64,000 nt of DNA from Pseudomonas weihenstephanensis. GTDB taxonomy: Bacteria; Pseudomonadota; Gammaproteobacteria; Pseudomonadales; Pseudomonadaceae. The position numbers and the translations under genes were made by a program. Below the pieces are notes generated by a model. The model saw nothing but the letters and a program-made list of their open reading frames with translations. It searched no databases and was not told the origin of the DNA. The stretch's first letter is position 1; each line of letters opens with the position of its first letter. The stretch is taken from positions 496,001-560,000 of the forward strand of contig NZ_JYLF01000004.1 of the NCBI RefSeq assembly GCF_001043055.1, written 5' to 3'. Positions 17,194 through 28,354 of this stretch are shown piece after piece.

Positions 17194-18537
17194 ATGTTTG
17201 CTTTTTTCCGACCTGCCGCACATCAGGCCCCGCTGCCTGCTGAAAAAATAGACAGCACTTATCGACGCCTGCGATGGCAGATTTTCGCCGGTATCTTTTT
17301 TGGTTACGCAGGCTATTACCTGCTGCGTAAAAACTTCTCGCTGGCCATGCCGTACTTGATCGACGAGGGCTACACCCGCGGTCAATTGGGCCTTGCCATG
17401 TCGGCGATTGCCATCGCTTACGGCTTGTCGAAGTTCCTCATGGGCCTGGTGTCCGACCGCTCCAACCCGAGGTTCTTTCTGCCCTTTGGTTTGCTGATTT
17501 CAGCGGCCGTCATGTTCATTTTCGGTTTCGCACCTTGGGCAACGTCCAGCGTCACCATGATGTTCATTCTGCTGTTCATCAACGGCTGGGCGCAGGGCAT
17601 GGGCTGGCCGCCCAGTGGCCGCACGATGGTGCACTGGTGGTCGCAGAAAGAACGCGGCGGTGTGGTCTCCGTGTGGAACGTGGCGCACAACGTGGGCGGC
17701 GGTCTGATTGGCCCGCTGTTCTTGCTGGGTATGGCCTGGTTTAACGACTGGCACGCAGCGTTTTACGTACCGGCCACCGTGGCGCTGCTGGTGGCGCTGT
17801 TTGCCTTTGTGACCATGCGCGACACCCCGCAGTCCGTCGGTTTGCCGCCGATTGAGCAATACAAGAACGATTACCCGGCCGGTTACGACGCAAGCCACGA
17901 AGACGAATTCAGCGCCAAAGAGATTTTCGTCAAATACGTGCTGCGCAACAAAATGCTGTGGTACATCGCCCTGGCCAACGTGTTCGTTTATCTGCTGCGC
18001 TACGGCGTGCTCGACTGGGCGCCGACGTACCTGAAAGAAGCCAAGCATTTCACCGTGGATACCACGTCGTGGGCGTACTTCTTCTATGAGTGGGCGGGTA
18101 TCCCTGGCACGCTGCTGTGCGGCTGGATGTCGGACAAGATCTTCCGTGGTAATCGCGGCCTGACCGGCATTGTGTTCATGGCGCTGGTGACCGTTGCGAC
18201 GCTGGTGTACTGGCTCAACCCGCCGGGCAACCCCACCGTGGACATGATCGCGCTGTTCTCCATTGGCTTCCTGATCTACGGGCCGGTGATGCTGATCGGT
18301 TTGCAGGCACTGGAACTGGCACCCAAGAAGGCCGCCGGTACGGCAGCAGGCTTCACCGGGCTGTTCGGTTACCTGGGCGGTTCGGTAGCGGCCAGCGCAG
18401 CCATGGGCTACCTGGTTGACCACTTCGGCTGGGATGGTGGCTTCGTGCTACTCATCAGCGCTTGCCTGTTGGCCATTGCGTTCATGATTCCCACCCTGCG
18501 CCACAAAAAAGAAGCCAGCGAAGAGCGTCATGCTTAA
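17194..18537 (+). CDS. glpT: sn-glycerol-3-phosphate transporter GlpT
   Basis: Inner-membrane antiporter that takes up glycerol-3-phosphate in exchange for phosphate. The 447-residue major facilitator protein has twelve predicted spans and strong GlpT signatures: '[20 protein letters not shown]', '[11 protein letters not shown]', '[14 protein letters not shown]' and '[14 protein letters not shown]'. Both substrate-binding arginine regions are present. GGAG lies eight bases before the ATG. Two GlpR-like operators lie upstream, so repression in the absence of glycerol-3-phosphate is expected. Its stop overlaps the convergent chaC stop. GlpT is also the usual entry route for fosfomycin. Confidence 0.95.
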   Translation: MFAFFRPAAHQAPLPAEKIDSTYRRLRWQIFAGIFFGYAGYYLLRKNFSLAMPYLIDEGYTRGQLGLAMSAIAIAYGLSKFLMGLVSDRSNPRFFLPFGLLISAAVMFIFGFAPWATSSVTMMFILLFINGWAQGMGWPPSGRTMVHWWSQKERGGVVSVWNVAHNVGGGLIGPLFLLGMAWFNDWHAAFYVPATVALLVALFAFVTMRDTPQSVGLPPIEQYKNDYPAGYDASHEDEFSAKEIFVKYVLRNKMLWYIALANVFVYLLRYGVLDWAPTYLKEAKHFTVDTTSWAYFFYEWAGIPGTLLCGWMSDKIFRGNRGLTGIVFMALVTVATLVYWLNPPGNPTVDMIALFSIGFLIYGPVMLIGLQALELAPKKAAGTAAGFTGLFGYLGGSVAASAAMGYLVDHFGWDGGFVLLISACLLAIAFMIPTLRHKKEASEERHA

Positions 18538-19181
18538 CGCTTGATCGTTGTGCAGCGCTTGAGCCGCGCCTCCAGGTTTCGATCTGGCATGGCGTGGCTA
18601 CGCAGGGCGCTTACGGTTTGCTCGACGTAATCGCGGGTGCTGCCGTAACGCCCGCTGGCGTTGGCCAGTACCTGATCCAACACGTCATCTGGCAGGTTGC
18701 CCGCATAGCTGGGCAAATGCCGCTCCAATACAAATCCCAACGCCTGAACCTGGCTGCCATCCTCAAGACGGCAGGTGAGCCAATGTGGCCGATAGGACGG
18801 CACCGGCATTTCGCGCAACCACAGCGCATAAAGTGCCGCATCGAGGTTTTCTTCCGCCAGCCGATAGGCAAAGCCGCTGCACGAACCACCGCGATCCAGC
18901 CCAAAGACCAAGCCTGGCCACTGCGGTGTGCCGCGATGTTCGTGAGACCACAAATACAGCCCGCGATGGTAGCCGTGCACACGGCCACGCACGCGTTCGA
19001 CCGCTGCACATTCGGGTCGCCAGATCAGTGAACCATAAGCAAACAGCCACACCGGGCCACCTTTATGGCGCGCCATAGTGCCATGCAAAGAACGCAGCAA
19101 TTGTTCGGGGGTCAACGGCGCCCCGAGGTCAAGTCGCGGGGGATAAGCAGAGGGCAGACAGGCAGATTCGATAACAGTCAT
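18534..19181 (-). CDS. chaC: ChaC-type gamma-glutamylcyclotransferase
   Basis: A 215-residue member of the ChaC family, which cleaves glutathione to 5-oxoproline and Cys-Gly in the cytoplasm. The glycine-rich substrate loop '[14 protein letters not shown]' and the following '[17 protein letters not shown]' are diagnostic, and 'LAEENLD' carries the Glu expected as catalytic base. It converges on glpT with overlapping stop codons. No clear Shine-Dalgarno was seen at the first ATG, so the true start may be slightly inside. Confidence 0.88.
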   Translation of the reverse strand: MTVIESACLPSAYPPRLDLGAPLTPEQLLRSLHGTMARHKGGPVWLFAYGSLIWRPECAAVERVRGRVHGYHRGLYLWSHEHRGTPQWPGLVFGLDRGGSCSGFAYRLAEENLDAALYALWLREMPVPSYRPHWLTCRLEDGSQVQALGFVLERHLPSYAGNLPDDVLDQVLANASGRYGSTRDYVEQTVSALRSHAMPDRNLEARLKRCTTIKR

Positions 19182-19423
19182 AACAAATGAGGATGGGCCT
19201 TACGCGCCAGCATGAGTTAAACAACATCGCGTGCCGAATCTTATAGCACTAAAAAAGAAATGACTCGCGCCGCCAGATATATGGCCTGTCAGTGCTGTAA
19301 ACCAACGCTACGCTCAGGTGTGTCTATGTTGATCTGTTCGGGTCAGGTTCAGGTTCCCCGCAACCAATGTCTCTATAGTGGCTCGCCACAGGCGCACGCC
19401 TAACTGCCAACAGAGGTCCACGC

Positions 19424-19903
19424 ATGAAGAAATCAGGAATCTGTGGCTTGTTGATGTTGCTCAACGCCAGCGCCGCGATGGCGCAAGATGACACGCAAGA
19501 GAAAGACAAAGACTTTTGGTACGTACAAACCAGCGTCTACACCAAGCACTTTTCGCCCGACCCCGAGCACAATAACAACCAGGATCTGATCGGCCTTGAG
19601 TACCACGACCGGTCTGGATGGCTGGTGGGCGGGGCAACATTTCGCAACTCGTTTCGCCAGCGTTCGTACTACGCCTACGCCGGTAAACGCTTCGACAGCG
19701 ACACGTACCCGGTGTATTTCAAGCTGACAGGCGGGTTGCTGGAAGGCTATCACGGCGAGTATCAAGACAAGATCCCGCTCAACCGCTTTGGGGTGGCGCC
19801 GGTCATTATTCCCTCAGTGGGCGCTCACTACGGGCCGGTCGCTGCCGAGTTGGTGTTGCTGGGGTTCAATGCAGCGATGATTACCACCGGATTGCGCTTT
19901 TAA
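19424..19903 (+). CDS. PagP-like outer-membrane beta-barrel protein
   Basis: A 159-residue protein with a signal peptide (MKKSGICGLLMLLNASAAMA) and alternating hydrophobic strands ending in an aromatic residue ('TTGLRF'), as in an 8-stranded barrel. The pattern follows lipid A palmitoyltransferase PagP: a His near the mature start ('YTKHF'), 'FRNSF' where E. coli PagP has FKDSW, then 'YAYAGKRF', 'IPLNRFGVAPVIIPSVG' and 'HYGPV'. The Asp next to the catalytic Ser is Asn here. Copies beside glpT have sometimes been labelled glycerol-3-phosphate transporters, which the sequence does not support. AGAGG precedes the ATG. Enzyme activity is unproven. Confidence 0.65.
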   Translation: MKKSGICGLLMLLNASAAMAQDDTQEKDKDFWYVQTSVYTKHFSPDPEHNNNQDLIGLEYHDRSGWLVGGATFRNSFRQRSYYAYAGKRFDSDTYPVYFKLTGGLLEGYHGEYQDKIPLNRFGVAPVIIPSVGAHYGPVAAELVLLGFNAAMITTGLRF

Positions 19904-19939
19904 CGACAGGCGCACGTGATTCTGGCGGGCCAGCAACGC

Positions 19940-19980
19940 GTAGCCGCTGCCGCAGGCGGCGTCCGATTGCGAAGCAATCG
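19940..19980. repeat. Single REP-like element
   Basis: GTAGCCGCTGCCGCAGGC repeats the core of the REP pair at 3654-3756 and is followed by a small perfect hairpin (CGATTGC-GAA-GCAATCG, 19964-19980). It occupies the gap between the PagP-like gene and the convergent reductase gene. Confidence 0.65.
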
Positions 19981-20073
19981 TGAAGACTGTCTGCGAGCAG
20001 GCCCTTGCGACGGCTGCGTCATTGATCACAGCCTCGCATTACTCCTCAGTTACTACCTGTCTAGTGCGTTGGA

Positions 20074-21042
20074 TCAGGGCCGCGGACAGTACGCGAATAC
20101 ATCGGCGCGCATTTGGTGAGCGTCCATCCCTGCATTCACCAAAGCATCGAGGGTGCCGTAAACCATCGCAGGCGAACCGCTGGCGTAAACATACACGCGG
20201 CTCAAGTCGCTGATGTCTTCGCACACTGCTTCGTGCAACAACCCACAGCGCCCCTCCCAACCACACAAGTCACTCACGACTTTGTGCAAGTACAGGTTGG
20301 GGATTTTTTGCCACGCGTCCCATTCCTCCAAGGTGTAGAAGTCTTCTGGACGACGCACACCCCAGTACAAGTGCACGGGGTACGGGAAACCCTCCTTACG
20401 GCAATGCTCGATCAGGCTGTGCATCTGCGCCATGCCTGTACCGGCAGCAATCAGCACCAGCGGGCCGTCCGGTAATTGGGACAAATGCGTATCACCAAAC
20501 GGCAGTTCAACGCGGATCATGCCATTGCGTTGCAATTGTTCGATCAGGCTAAGGGCGCTGTCTTCGCGCACCAGCACATGCAGCTCAAGATCACGCCCGC
20601 TGTGCGGCGCACTGGCCAGCGAGAACGCGGACTTTTCACCGTTCTCGCGCTCCAGCATCACGTACTGGCCTGCGTAATAACGCGGCGCCTTGCCAGCCGG
20701 CGCGCGCAGGCGCACCCGCCACACGTCGCCGCCCACTTCTACGCACTCAACCAACAGACACGACACGGTTTTCACCGGCAACTCCCCTAACGCAAGCACA
20801 CCGTCCCACAACACGATGCAGTCTTCCTGCGGCTGCGCCAGGCAGGTGTAAATCTCACCATGATCACGGGTCTCGCCCGCCTGCTGCACGCTGCCTTCTA
20901 CCAGCAAGGCGGCACACACATGGCAATTACCGTTACGACAGCTTTGTGGGCATTCATAGCCCAAACGCTGCGCCGCATTCAAAATCGGCTCGCCAGGCAA
21001 GGTGTCCAACACCGCGCCTGATGGCTGCAAGGTTACTCGCAT
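20074..21042 (-). CDS. Ferredoxin-fused NAD(P)H flavin reductase (Fre-like)
   Basis: A 322-residue electron-transfer protein. The N-terminal plant-type 2Fe-2S ferredoxin domain has Cys ligands in 'CRNGNCHVC' (CX4CX2C) and a fourth in 'YTCLAQ'. It is followed by an FAD domain ('YYAGQYVMLE', 'SAFSLASAP') and an NAD(P)H domain ('VLIAAGTGMAQMHSLIEH'). Homologues are often named CDP-6-deoxy-delta-3,4-glucoseen reductase, a sugar-pathway name with no support from the neighbours. The start overlaps the ubiD stop (TGATG). In E. coli the flavin reductase gene fre also follows ubiD, so supply of reduced flavin for UbiX/UbiD is a reasonable inference. Confidence 0.85.
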   Translation of the reverse strand: MRVTLQPSGAVLDTLPGEPILNAAQRLGYECPQSCRNGNCHVCAALLVEGSVQQAGETRDHGEIYTCLAQPQEDCIVLWDGVLALGELPVKTVSCLLVECVEVGGDVWRVRLRAPAGKAPRYYAGQYVMLERENGEKSAFSLASAPHSGRDLELHVLVREDSALSLIEQLQRNGMIRVELPFGDTHLSQLPDGPLVLIAAGTGMAQMHSLIEHCRKEGFPYPVHLYWGVRRPEDFYTLEEWDAWQKIPNLYLHKVVSDLCGWEGRCGLLHEAVCEDISDLSRVYVYASGSPAMVYGTLDALVNAGMDAHQMRADVFAYCPRP

Positions 21043-22508
21043 CAATCTATTCCTAATTGATTCCAGATGTCATCGACCCGGCGTGTCACCGCCTCGTCCT
21101 TGACGATGACTCGGCCCCATTCACGCGTGGTTTCACCCGGCCATTTATTCGTCGCATCCAGCCCCATCTTCGAGCCAAGACCCGATACCGGCGAGGCGAA
21201 ATCAAGGTAGTCGATTGGCGTGTTTTCGATCATGACCGTGTCACGTTTGGGGTCCATGCGCGTCGTGATCGCCCAGATCACGTCATTCCAGTCACGCGCA
21301 TTGATGTCGTCATCGGTCACGATCACGAACTTGGTGTACATGAACTGACGCAAAAATGACCACACGCCGAGCATGACCCGCTTGGCGTGGCCCGGATACG
21401 ACTTTTTCATGGTCACAATGGCCATGCGGTACGAGCAGCCTTCAGGCGGCAGGTAGAAGTCGGTGATTTCCGGAAACTGCTTTTGCAGGATCGGTACAAA
21501 CACTTCGTTGAGTGCCACACCCAGAATCGCGGGTTCATCCGGTGGACGGCCGGTGTACGTGCTGTGGTAAATCGGTTTGACCCGGTGGGTGATGCGTTCA
21601 ACGGTGAACACCGGAAAGCTGTCCACTTCGTTGTAGTAACCGGTGTGATCGCCGTAAGGGCCTTCAGGGGCCATCTCGCCGGGGTGAATCACGCCTTCAA
21701 GGATGATTTCCGCGGTGGCGGGCACTTGCAGGTCATTGCCGCGGCATTTCACCAGCTCGGTGCGATTGCCCCGCAGCAACCCGGCGAACGCGTATTCGGA
21801 CAGGCTGTCCGGCACCGGCGTCACCGCACCGAGAATAGTTGCAGGGTCTGCACCCAGGGCCACCGATACCGGGAACGGCTGGCCGGGGTGTTTTTCACAC
21901 CACTCGCGGTAATCCAGTGCGCCACCCCGGTGACTCAACCAACGCATGATGACTTTGTTGCGGCCAATCACTTGCTGACGATAAATACCGAGGTTCTGGC
22001 GGTCCTTGTTCGGTCCCTTGGTGACGGTCAGGCCCCACGTAATCAACGGTGCCACGTCGCCCGGCCAGCAGTGCTGAACGGGCAACATGGCCAAGTCGAC
22101 ATCATCGCCTTCGATCACGACTTCCTGGCACACCGCGTCTTTGACGACTTTCGGGGCCATGGAAATGATCTTGCGGAAGATCGGCAATTTGGACCACGCG
22201 TCTTTCAGACCTTTAGGCGGCTCAGGTTCCTTGAGGAACGCCAACAGCTTGCCGATTTCGCGCAATTCACTGACCGACTCCGCCCCCATGCCCATCGCCA
22301 CGCGCTCAGGCGTACCGAACAGGTTGCCAAGCACCGGGATCGTGTGGCCGGTCGGGTTCTCGAACAACAGCGCCGGGCCTTTGGCACGCAGCGTGCGGTC
22401 GCAGATTTCGGTCATCTCCAGCACTGGAGAGACGGGAATCTGGATGCGTTTCAACTCTCCGCGCTGCTCTAGCTGCTGCACGAAATCCCGAAGATCCTTG
22501 AATTTCAT
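21042..22508 (-). CDS. ubiD: 3-octaprenyl-4-hydroxybenzoate decarboxylase UbiD
   Basis: Prenylated-FMN-dependent decarboxylase of ubiquinone biosynthesis, 488 residues. It begins [20 protein letters not shown], as UbiD proteins do, and contains '[11 protein letters not shown]' and '[12 protein letters not shown]', which belong to the conserved core. An upstream start at 22550 would add 14 unrelated residues and is rejected. It is coupled by stop-start overlap to the ferredoxin-reductase gene. The cofactor enzyme UbiX is not in this window. Confidence 0.95.
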   Translation of the reverse strand: MKFKDLRDFVQQLEQRGELKRIQIPVSPVLEMTEICDRTLRAKGPALLFENPTGHTIPVLGNLFGTPERVAMGMGAESVSELREIGKLLAFLKEPEPPKGLKDAWSKLPIFRKIISMAPKVVKDAVCQEVVIEGDDVDLAMLPVQHCWPGDVAPLITWGLTVTKGPNKDRQNLGIYRQQVIGRNKVIMRWLSHRGGALDYREWCEKHPGQPFPVSVALGADPATILGAVTPVPDSLSEYAFAGLLRGNRTELVKCRGNDLQVPATAEIILEGVIHPGEMAPEGPYGDHTGYYNEVDSFPVFTVERITHRVKPIYHSTYTGRPPDEPAILGVALNEVFVPILQKQFPEITDFYLPPEGCSYRMAIVTMKKSYPGHAKRVMLGVWSFLRQFMYTKFVIVTDDDINARDWNDVIWAITTRMDPKRDTVMIENTPIDYLDFASPVSGLGSKMGLDATNKWPGETTREWGRVIVKDEAVTRRVDDIWNQLGID

Positions 22509-22577
22509 TGACGTTGGCACCCTCAAAATAGGCGTACATCCTACCTGCAATGCCGCCCGCTGGCAGCTTATCGCTGC

Positions 22578-24578
22578 TTAGCGGGCAGTATTGGCTTCAC
22601 GCGGGCCGGACGGGTTTGACTCGGTCACGGTTTCAAACAGCGGCGCCACTACGGGCAGCATCAACTTGGCACCCGCTTCGGACAGATGATTGTCGTCGGT
22701 GTACAACGCGTCACCGTCCCGCTCAGCCCGACATAAACCGGTGGCATCGCACAGCTGTGGTGTAGGGTCCAGCACCTTGACGCCGGGGTCACTGGCAGCA
22801 ATTTGAGCGAACAAACGGTTGATAAAGGCCGTGTGTTTGAGGTGATCGGCCAGCGGAAAACCGGTGCCCTCTGTGGGCTTGTTCAGCATCGCTAAACGGC
22901 TCAAGCGATAAGGCGGATTGAACGGCTGCAACGGCGCCTCTTTCATCAGCCACACACGATGGCCGGCCTGACGCAGCTGTTTAATGCGTGTGCGCAAGCC
23001 TTGCGCCAGTTGCTGCTCGGCCACCTCGCGGTCGTAATGGCCATCCGCTGCTTTCAGCGCATGACCCCGATCACCTTTGGCATCGCCATAAAGATAAAGG
23101 CTCCAGCGTGCCACCAACATCACGTCGCTCACCGGCTCGGTGTTCAATGTGCGCACCACACGACGGTTGTAGTCCGCGCATCGAGCGCCGTGCTCCAGCC
23201 CTTCAAGGGGCAGACAACCCGCCGAGCTGGCCAGCATCACATTGACCCCGTAGCGCTCGGCGCTGTCTTGCAACGCAGGGATCAGCGCCGTGGCGTGGCT
23301 GTCGCCCCACACCAGTAACTGCGCAGGGGCATCGGGCGTGCCGTATCGGCAAAACGGCGTGTCTGCGGGGCTTTTGTCATCCGTGATACAGGCCATCAAT
23401 TCGGGCCGCCAGTGGCTGGCGTTGGCGTACTGCAACGCCTGCTCTGACAAACGCTGCGGCAAACCATCACTCCAGCGCAGCGCTTGCCCGGCCAAACCCA
23501 ATACCAGGATGCCCACACCCGCGGCCGCCAGAATCTGCCGCCGCCCAGCTAACAGTCGACGCTCACGCAAGGGCGTTTCGACAAAGCGCCAGGACAAATA
23601 GCCCAAGATCAACGTCAGCGCGATGAGAGCGCTGGTCAAACCCGCGCCAAATTCACCCACGCTGGCATAGCTGCCAAACACAAAGACCGGCCAGTGCCAC
23701 AAATACCACGAGTAAGAAATCAGCCCGAGACCGACCATTACCCGCGTGCTCAACAAACGCCCCACCCAAGTGGTGTGATGCTCATTGGCCCAGATCAGTG
23801 CCACCACGCCCAGTACCGGCAGCAATGCCGCGGCACCGGGGAACGGTGTGCTTTTGTCGTAACCAAAGACCGCCATCAGGACAAGCCCCAGCCCCAAGAG
23901 GCTGAAGCATTGCGCCGCCGCAGGTGTCAGGCGTTTTTGGGTGACAGGGGCAATGGCCAGCATGCCGCCTGCCAACAACTCCCACGCCCGCATCGGCAAC
24001 AGAAAAAACGCCTTTTGCGGGTGCAGGGCAACGGCCCAGACGCTCAAGCCAAACGAAATCAGCAGCAGGCCGAACAACGCCAGTCGCCAGTGCTTAAAGC
24101 GAGCCGACAGCACAGTCAGTACCAGAGGGAAGACGATGTAGAACTGTTCTTCAACGGCCAGTGACCAGGTGTGCAGCAACGGTTTCAGGTCGCTGGCCGC
24201 ATCGAAATAACCGTCCTGGCGCATGAACAGCAGGTTGGACACGAACAACACCTGGTAACGCACGGAGCGGCCCAGTTCTTCGTAGTCCTTGGGTGCCATC
24301 AAAAACCAGCCAGCCACAAGGACTGCCGCCAGCAGTACAAACAAGGCGGGCAGGATACGTCGCGCTCGGCGAGCCCAAAAATCCACGAAACTAAAACGCC
24401 CCGCTTCACGCTGGCGCCAGATGATCGAGGTAATCAGGTAACCGGAAATGACGAAGAACACATCAACGCCGACGAACCCGCCGGTGAAACCGGGCACCCC
24501 GAAGTGAAAAAGCACCACCGCTATCACGGCAATTGCGCGCAGGCCATCAATGTCCCTGCGATAAACAAGTGAACTCAT
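22578..24578 (-). CDS. Membrane O-acyltransferase with SGNH domain (OafA/YrhL type)
   Basis: About 666 residues. The N-terminal half is an acyltransferase-3 domain with ten or so spans and the motif 'RRDIDGLRAIAVIAVVLFHF'; the C-terminal half is a periplasmic SGNH hydrolase-like domain with 'VWGDSHATALIPAL' and a C-terminal 'YTDDNHLSEAGA' (Asp-x-x-His). This architecture O-acetylates surface polysaccharides such as O-antigen. No polysaccharide genes surround it; it sits between ubiD and rho, as in P. aeruginosa from memory. The ATG at 24578 is used; a GTG at 24590 is an alternative. The acceptor glycan is unknown. Confidence 0.87.
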   Translation of the reverse strand: MSSLVYRRDIDGLRAIAVIAVVLFHFGVPGFTGGFVGVDVFFVISGYLITSIIWRQREAGRFSFVDFWARRARRILPALFVLLAAVLVAGWFLMAPKDYEELGRSVRYQVLFVSNLLFMRQDGYFDAASDLKPLLHTWSLAVEEQFYIVFPLVLTVLSARFKHWRLALFGLLLISFGLSVWAVALHPQKAFFLLPMRAWELLAGGMLAIAPVTQKRLTPAAAQCFSLLGLGLVLMAVFGYDKSTPFPGAAALLPVLGVVALIWANEHHTTWVGRLLSTRVMVGLGLISYSWYLWHWPVFVFGSYASVGEFGAGLTSALIALTLILGYLSWRFVETPLRERRLLAGRRQILAAAGVGILVLGLAGQALRWSDGLPQRLSEQALQYANASHWRPELMACITDDKSPADTPFCRYGTPDAPAQLLVWGDSHATALIPALQDSAERYGVNVMLASSAGCLPLEGLEHGARCADYNRRVVRTLNTEPVSDVMLVARWSLYLYGDAKGDRGHALKAADGHYDREVAEQQLAQGLRTRIKQLRQAGHRVWLMKEAPLQPFNPPYRLSRLAMLNKPTEGTGFPLADHLKHTAFINRLFAQIAASDPGVKVLDPTPQLCDATGLCRAERDGDALYTDDNHLSEAGAKLMLPVVAPLFETVTESNPSGPREANTAR

Positions 24579-24650
24579 AACGCTCAGCACCCGTCAGTAG
24601 AGTGCTGTTATTGACCGGCGCTCAGCGCAAACCTTCCTTTTTTTTGCCCA

Positions 24651-24684
24651 AAAAAAATGGCGCCCTTGCGGGGCGCCATTTTTT
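24651..24684. terminator. Bidirectional intrinsic terminator after rho
   Basis: AAAAAATGGCGCCC and GGGGCGCCATTTTTT form a strong stem with a four-base loop. Runs of A and T on both sides allow termination of rho on the minus strand and of any plus-strand transcript. It is notable that the gene for the Rho factor itself ends in an intrinsic terminator. Confidence 0.88.
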
Positions 24685-24699
24685 GATCGAGAAACCGTG

Positions 24700-25959
<1,260 letters not shown>

Positions 25960-25993
25960 ATAGGAATGACGTAATCATTTATGGAGGGGGGAA

Positions 25994-26012
25994 ATTAAGC
26001 TTTTGGCTTAAT
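25994..26012 (-). promoter_or_regulatory. Hairpin in the rho leader
   Basis: ATTAAGC and GCTTAAT pair perfectly around a five-base loop, 35 bases upstream of the rho start. It lacks a T-tract suited to termination. It could affect translation or Rho loading on its own leader; that is speculation. Confidence 0.35.
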
Positions 26013-26157
26013 GAGGCCGCGCCGCAGAGAAGGCGACAGGATCGCGTACTAATTCGATAAGGAGTGCGTCGGCGACGGCTTGCAGGGGGCAGTGGAGAAA
26101 CCAGTGCGGGGCCGAATGTAACACTTGCTTTTCATAGCGTCTAGTCCTTGAGCCATG

Positions 26158-26185
26158 AAAAAGCCCCGCATTTTGCGGGGCTTTT
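26158..26185. terminator. Intrinsic terminator after trxA
   Basis: GCCCCGCA and TGCGGGGC form an 8-base stem with a three-base loop, flanked by AAAAA and TTTT. It begins nine bases after the trxA stop and is a classic Rho-independent terminator on the minus strand. Confidence 0.9.
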
Positions 26186-26193
26186 ATCGACAC

Positions 26194-26523
26194 TTAAATG
26201 TTAGCGTCGAGGAATGCAGCCAATTGCGACTTCGACAGCGCACCGACCTTGGTGGCTTCGACATTGCCGTTCTTGAACAGCATCAGCGTCGGAATACCAC
26301 GTACGCCATGCTTGGCCGGGGTTTCCTGGTTTTCATCGATGTTCAGCTTGGCAACAGTCAGCTTGCCTTTGTAAGTCTCTGCGATCTCGTCCAGAACTGG
26401 CGCGATCATTTTGCAAGGGCCACACCATTCAGCCCAGTAGTCGACCAGTACAGCGCCTTCAGCCTTGAGAACATCGGCCTCAAAGCTAGCGTCGGTGACG
26501 TGTTTAATAAGATCGCTGCTCAT
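26194..26523 (-). CDS. trxA: Thioredoxin 1
   Basis: Cytoplasmic dithiol reductant, 109 residues, with the active site WCGPC at residues 33-37 and the cis-proline segment '[11 protein letters not shown]'. The ATG at 26523 is preceded by GGAGA; the upstream ATG at 26547 lacks support. It lies upstream of rho on the same strand, separated from it by a terminator, and diverges from ppx across 278 bases. The trxA-rho neighbourhood is widely conserved in gammaproteobacteria. Confidence 0.96.
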   Translation of the reverse strand: MSSDLIKHVTDASFEADVLKAEGAVLVDYWAEWCGPCKMIAPVLDEIAETYKGKLTVAKLNIDENQETPAKHGVRGIPTLMLFKNGNVEATKVGALSKSQLAAFLDANI

Positions 26524-26801
26524 GGAAGTCTCCGTGGTTGTAAGCAAAAACGTAGCACATCATAGCCGTCATCACCGCGTTCAGGAAGCTGAGGCTTAAT
26601 TGAGTCTGACTATAAAGAAGCATGAGTCAGAGTATGGCTGATGAATTTAAACATCGCGTCCGTGGGTTAACGCCTTTAATGATATGAAGCCAGACGTTAC
26701 GAAAAATTGCTTGAGCCACATCAAGCCTTCTGACATCACGCGTTGGCGCGAGCGTTTGATCGTGGCACGATGGCGAAGTTATCGACCGAGACCCCTCAAC
26801 C

Positions 26802-28304
26802 ATGCCCCAATCCCAAGCCAAGAATCCGTCCCTGATCGCCGCCATTGATCTGGGTTCTAACAGCTTTCACATGGTGGTGGCCAAGGCTCAGAACGGTGAA
26901 ATCCGTATCCTGGAGCGTCTTGGTGAAAAGGTGCAGTTAGCAGCCGGCATCGACGAAGATCGCAAACTCAACGAAGAATCCATGCAGCGCGGGCTCGATT
27001 GCCTGAAACGTTTTGCCCAACTGATCAACGGTATGCCTTTGGGCGCCGTGCGGATTGTGGGTACCAACGCCCTGCGTGAAGCACGTAACCGCAATGAGTT
27101 CATCGTGCGCGCCGAAGAAATCCTCGGCCACACAGTAGAAGTCATTTCCGGACGTGAAGAAGCACGCCTCATTTACCTGGGCGTGTCCCACACCCTCGCT
27201 GATACGCCGGGCAAGCGCCTGGTGGCAGACATTGGCGGTGGCAGTACCGAATTCGTCATTGGCCAGCGCTTTGAACCGTTGTTGCGCGAAAGCCTGCAAA
27301 TGGGCTGCGTCAGTTACACCCAGCGCTATTTTCGCGATGGCAAAATCACCCCGGCGCGTTATGCACAGGCGTACACCGCTGCGCGCCTTGAGATCATGAG
27401 CATCGAACACGCCTTGCACCGCTTGGGCTGGGACGAAGCCATCGGCTCGTCAGGCACCATCCGCGCCATTGGCCTGGCCCTCAAGGCCGGCGGTCATGGC
27501 AATGGCGAGGTCAATGCCGAAGGTCTGGCGTGGCTCAAGCGCAAACTGTTCAAGCTGGGCGAGGTCGAAAAAATCGACTTTGAAGGCATCAAGCCTGATC
27601 GACGCACCATCTTCCCGGCCGGGCTGGCCATCCTGGAAGCGATCTTCGATTCTCTGGAACTGCAACGCATGGATCACTGCGACGGCGCGTTGCGTGAAGG
27701 GGTGCTGTACGACCTGCTGGGCCGCCATCATCACGAAGACGTACGCGAGCGCACCCTCAGTTCGTTGATGGACCGCTACCACGTTGACCGCGAGCAAGCG
27801 GCACGGGTTGAGCGCAAAGCCTTACGTGCTTTCGACCAAGTGGCCAAGGCGTGGGATTTGAAAGACGGCGTATGGCGTGAATTACTGAGCTGGGCGGCCA
27901 AGGTGCACGAAGTCGGCCTCGACATCGCGCACTATCATTTCCACAAACACGGCGCCTACTTGATTGAGCACTCCGACCTTGCCGGCTTCTCCCGTGAAGA
28001 CCAGCAAATGCTCGCGCTATTGGTACGCGGCCACCGCCGTAATATTCCCAAAGACAAGTTCGCAGACTTTGGTGAAGACGGCATCAAGCTGATTCGCCTG
28101 TGCGTGTTGTTGCGCTTTGCGATTTTGTACCACCACATCCGTGGCGACCAGCAAGCCTCGCAGGTAAAACTGCGGGCCGATGGCGATCACCTTGAAGTGA
28201 TCTTCCCCGAAGGCTGGCTTGAGCAGAACCCGCTGACCCAGGCCGACTTTGAGCAAGAAGCACAATGGCTGACACGGGTCGGGATTGTACTGACGGTGTC
28301 CTGA
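26802..28304 (+). CDS. ppx: Exopolyphosphatase
   Basis: Removes terminal phosphate from inorganic polyphosphate (and possibly pppGpp). The 500-residue protein has the actin-like ATPase fold motifs '[15 protein letters not shown]' and '[15 protein letters not shown]', and a C-terminal HD-like domain ('[20 protein letters not shown]'), which matches full-length Ppx/GppA enzymes. It converges with ppk, its biosynthetic counterpart, with a palindromic repeat between them. Assignment to Ppx rather than GppA rests on that neighbour and on length. Confidence 0.93.
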   Translation: MPQSQAKNPSLIAAIDLGSNSFHMVVAKAQNGEIRILERLGEKVQLAAGIDEDRKLNEESMQRGLDCLKRFAQLINGMPLGAVRIVGTNALREARNRNEFIVRAEEILGHTVEVISGREEARLIYLGVSHTLADTPGKRLVADIGGGSTEFVIGQRFEPLLRESLQMGCVSYTQRYFRDGKITPARYAQAYTAARLEIMSIEHALHRLGWDEAIGSSGTIRAIGLALKAGGHGNGEVNAEGLAWLKRKLFKLGEVEKIDFEGIKPDRRTIFPAGLAILEAIFDSLELQRMDHCDGALREGVLYDLLGRHHHEDVRERTLSSLMDRYHVDREQAARVERKALRAFDQVAKAWDLKDGVWRELLSWAAKVHEVGLDIAHYHFHKHGAYLIEHSDLAGFSREDQQMLALLVRGHRRNIPKDKFADFGEDGIKLIRLCVLLRFAILYHHIRGDQQASQVKLRADGDHLEVIFPEGWLEQNPLTQADFEQEAQWLTRVGIVLTVS

Positions 28305-28314
28305 ATTGAGCCTG

Positions 28315-28339
28315 CGTAGCCGCTGGCGCAGCGGCTACG
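28315..28339. repeat. Perfect palindrome between convergent ppx and ppk
   Basis: CGTAGCCGCTG and CAGCGGCTACG face each other with a three-base loop. The GTAGCCGCTG core is the same as in the REP elements at 3654 and 19940, so this is a single compact REP hairpin. It lies between converging stop codons and may also hinder read-through in both directions. Confidence 0.75.
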
Positions 28340-28354
28340 ACACCGGGCGGTTAC

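Noticed and set aside
21387..22472. 361-codon plus-strand frame
   Set aside because: Antisense shadow of ubiD, with a His/Arg/Gln-rich product and no support of its own.
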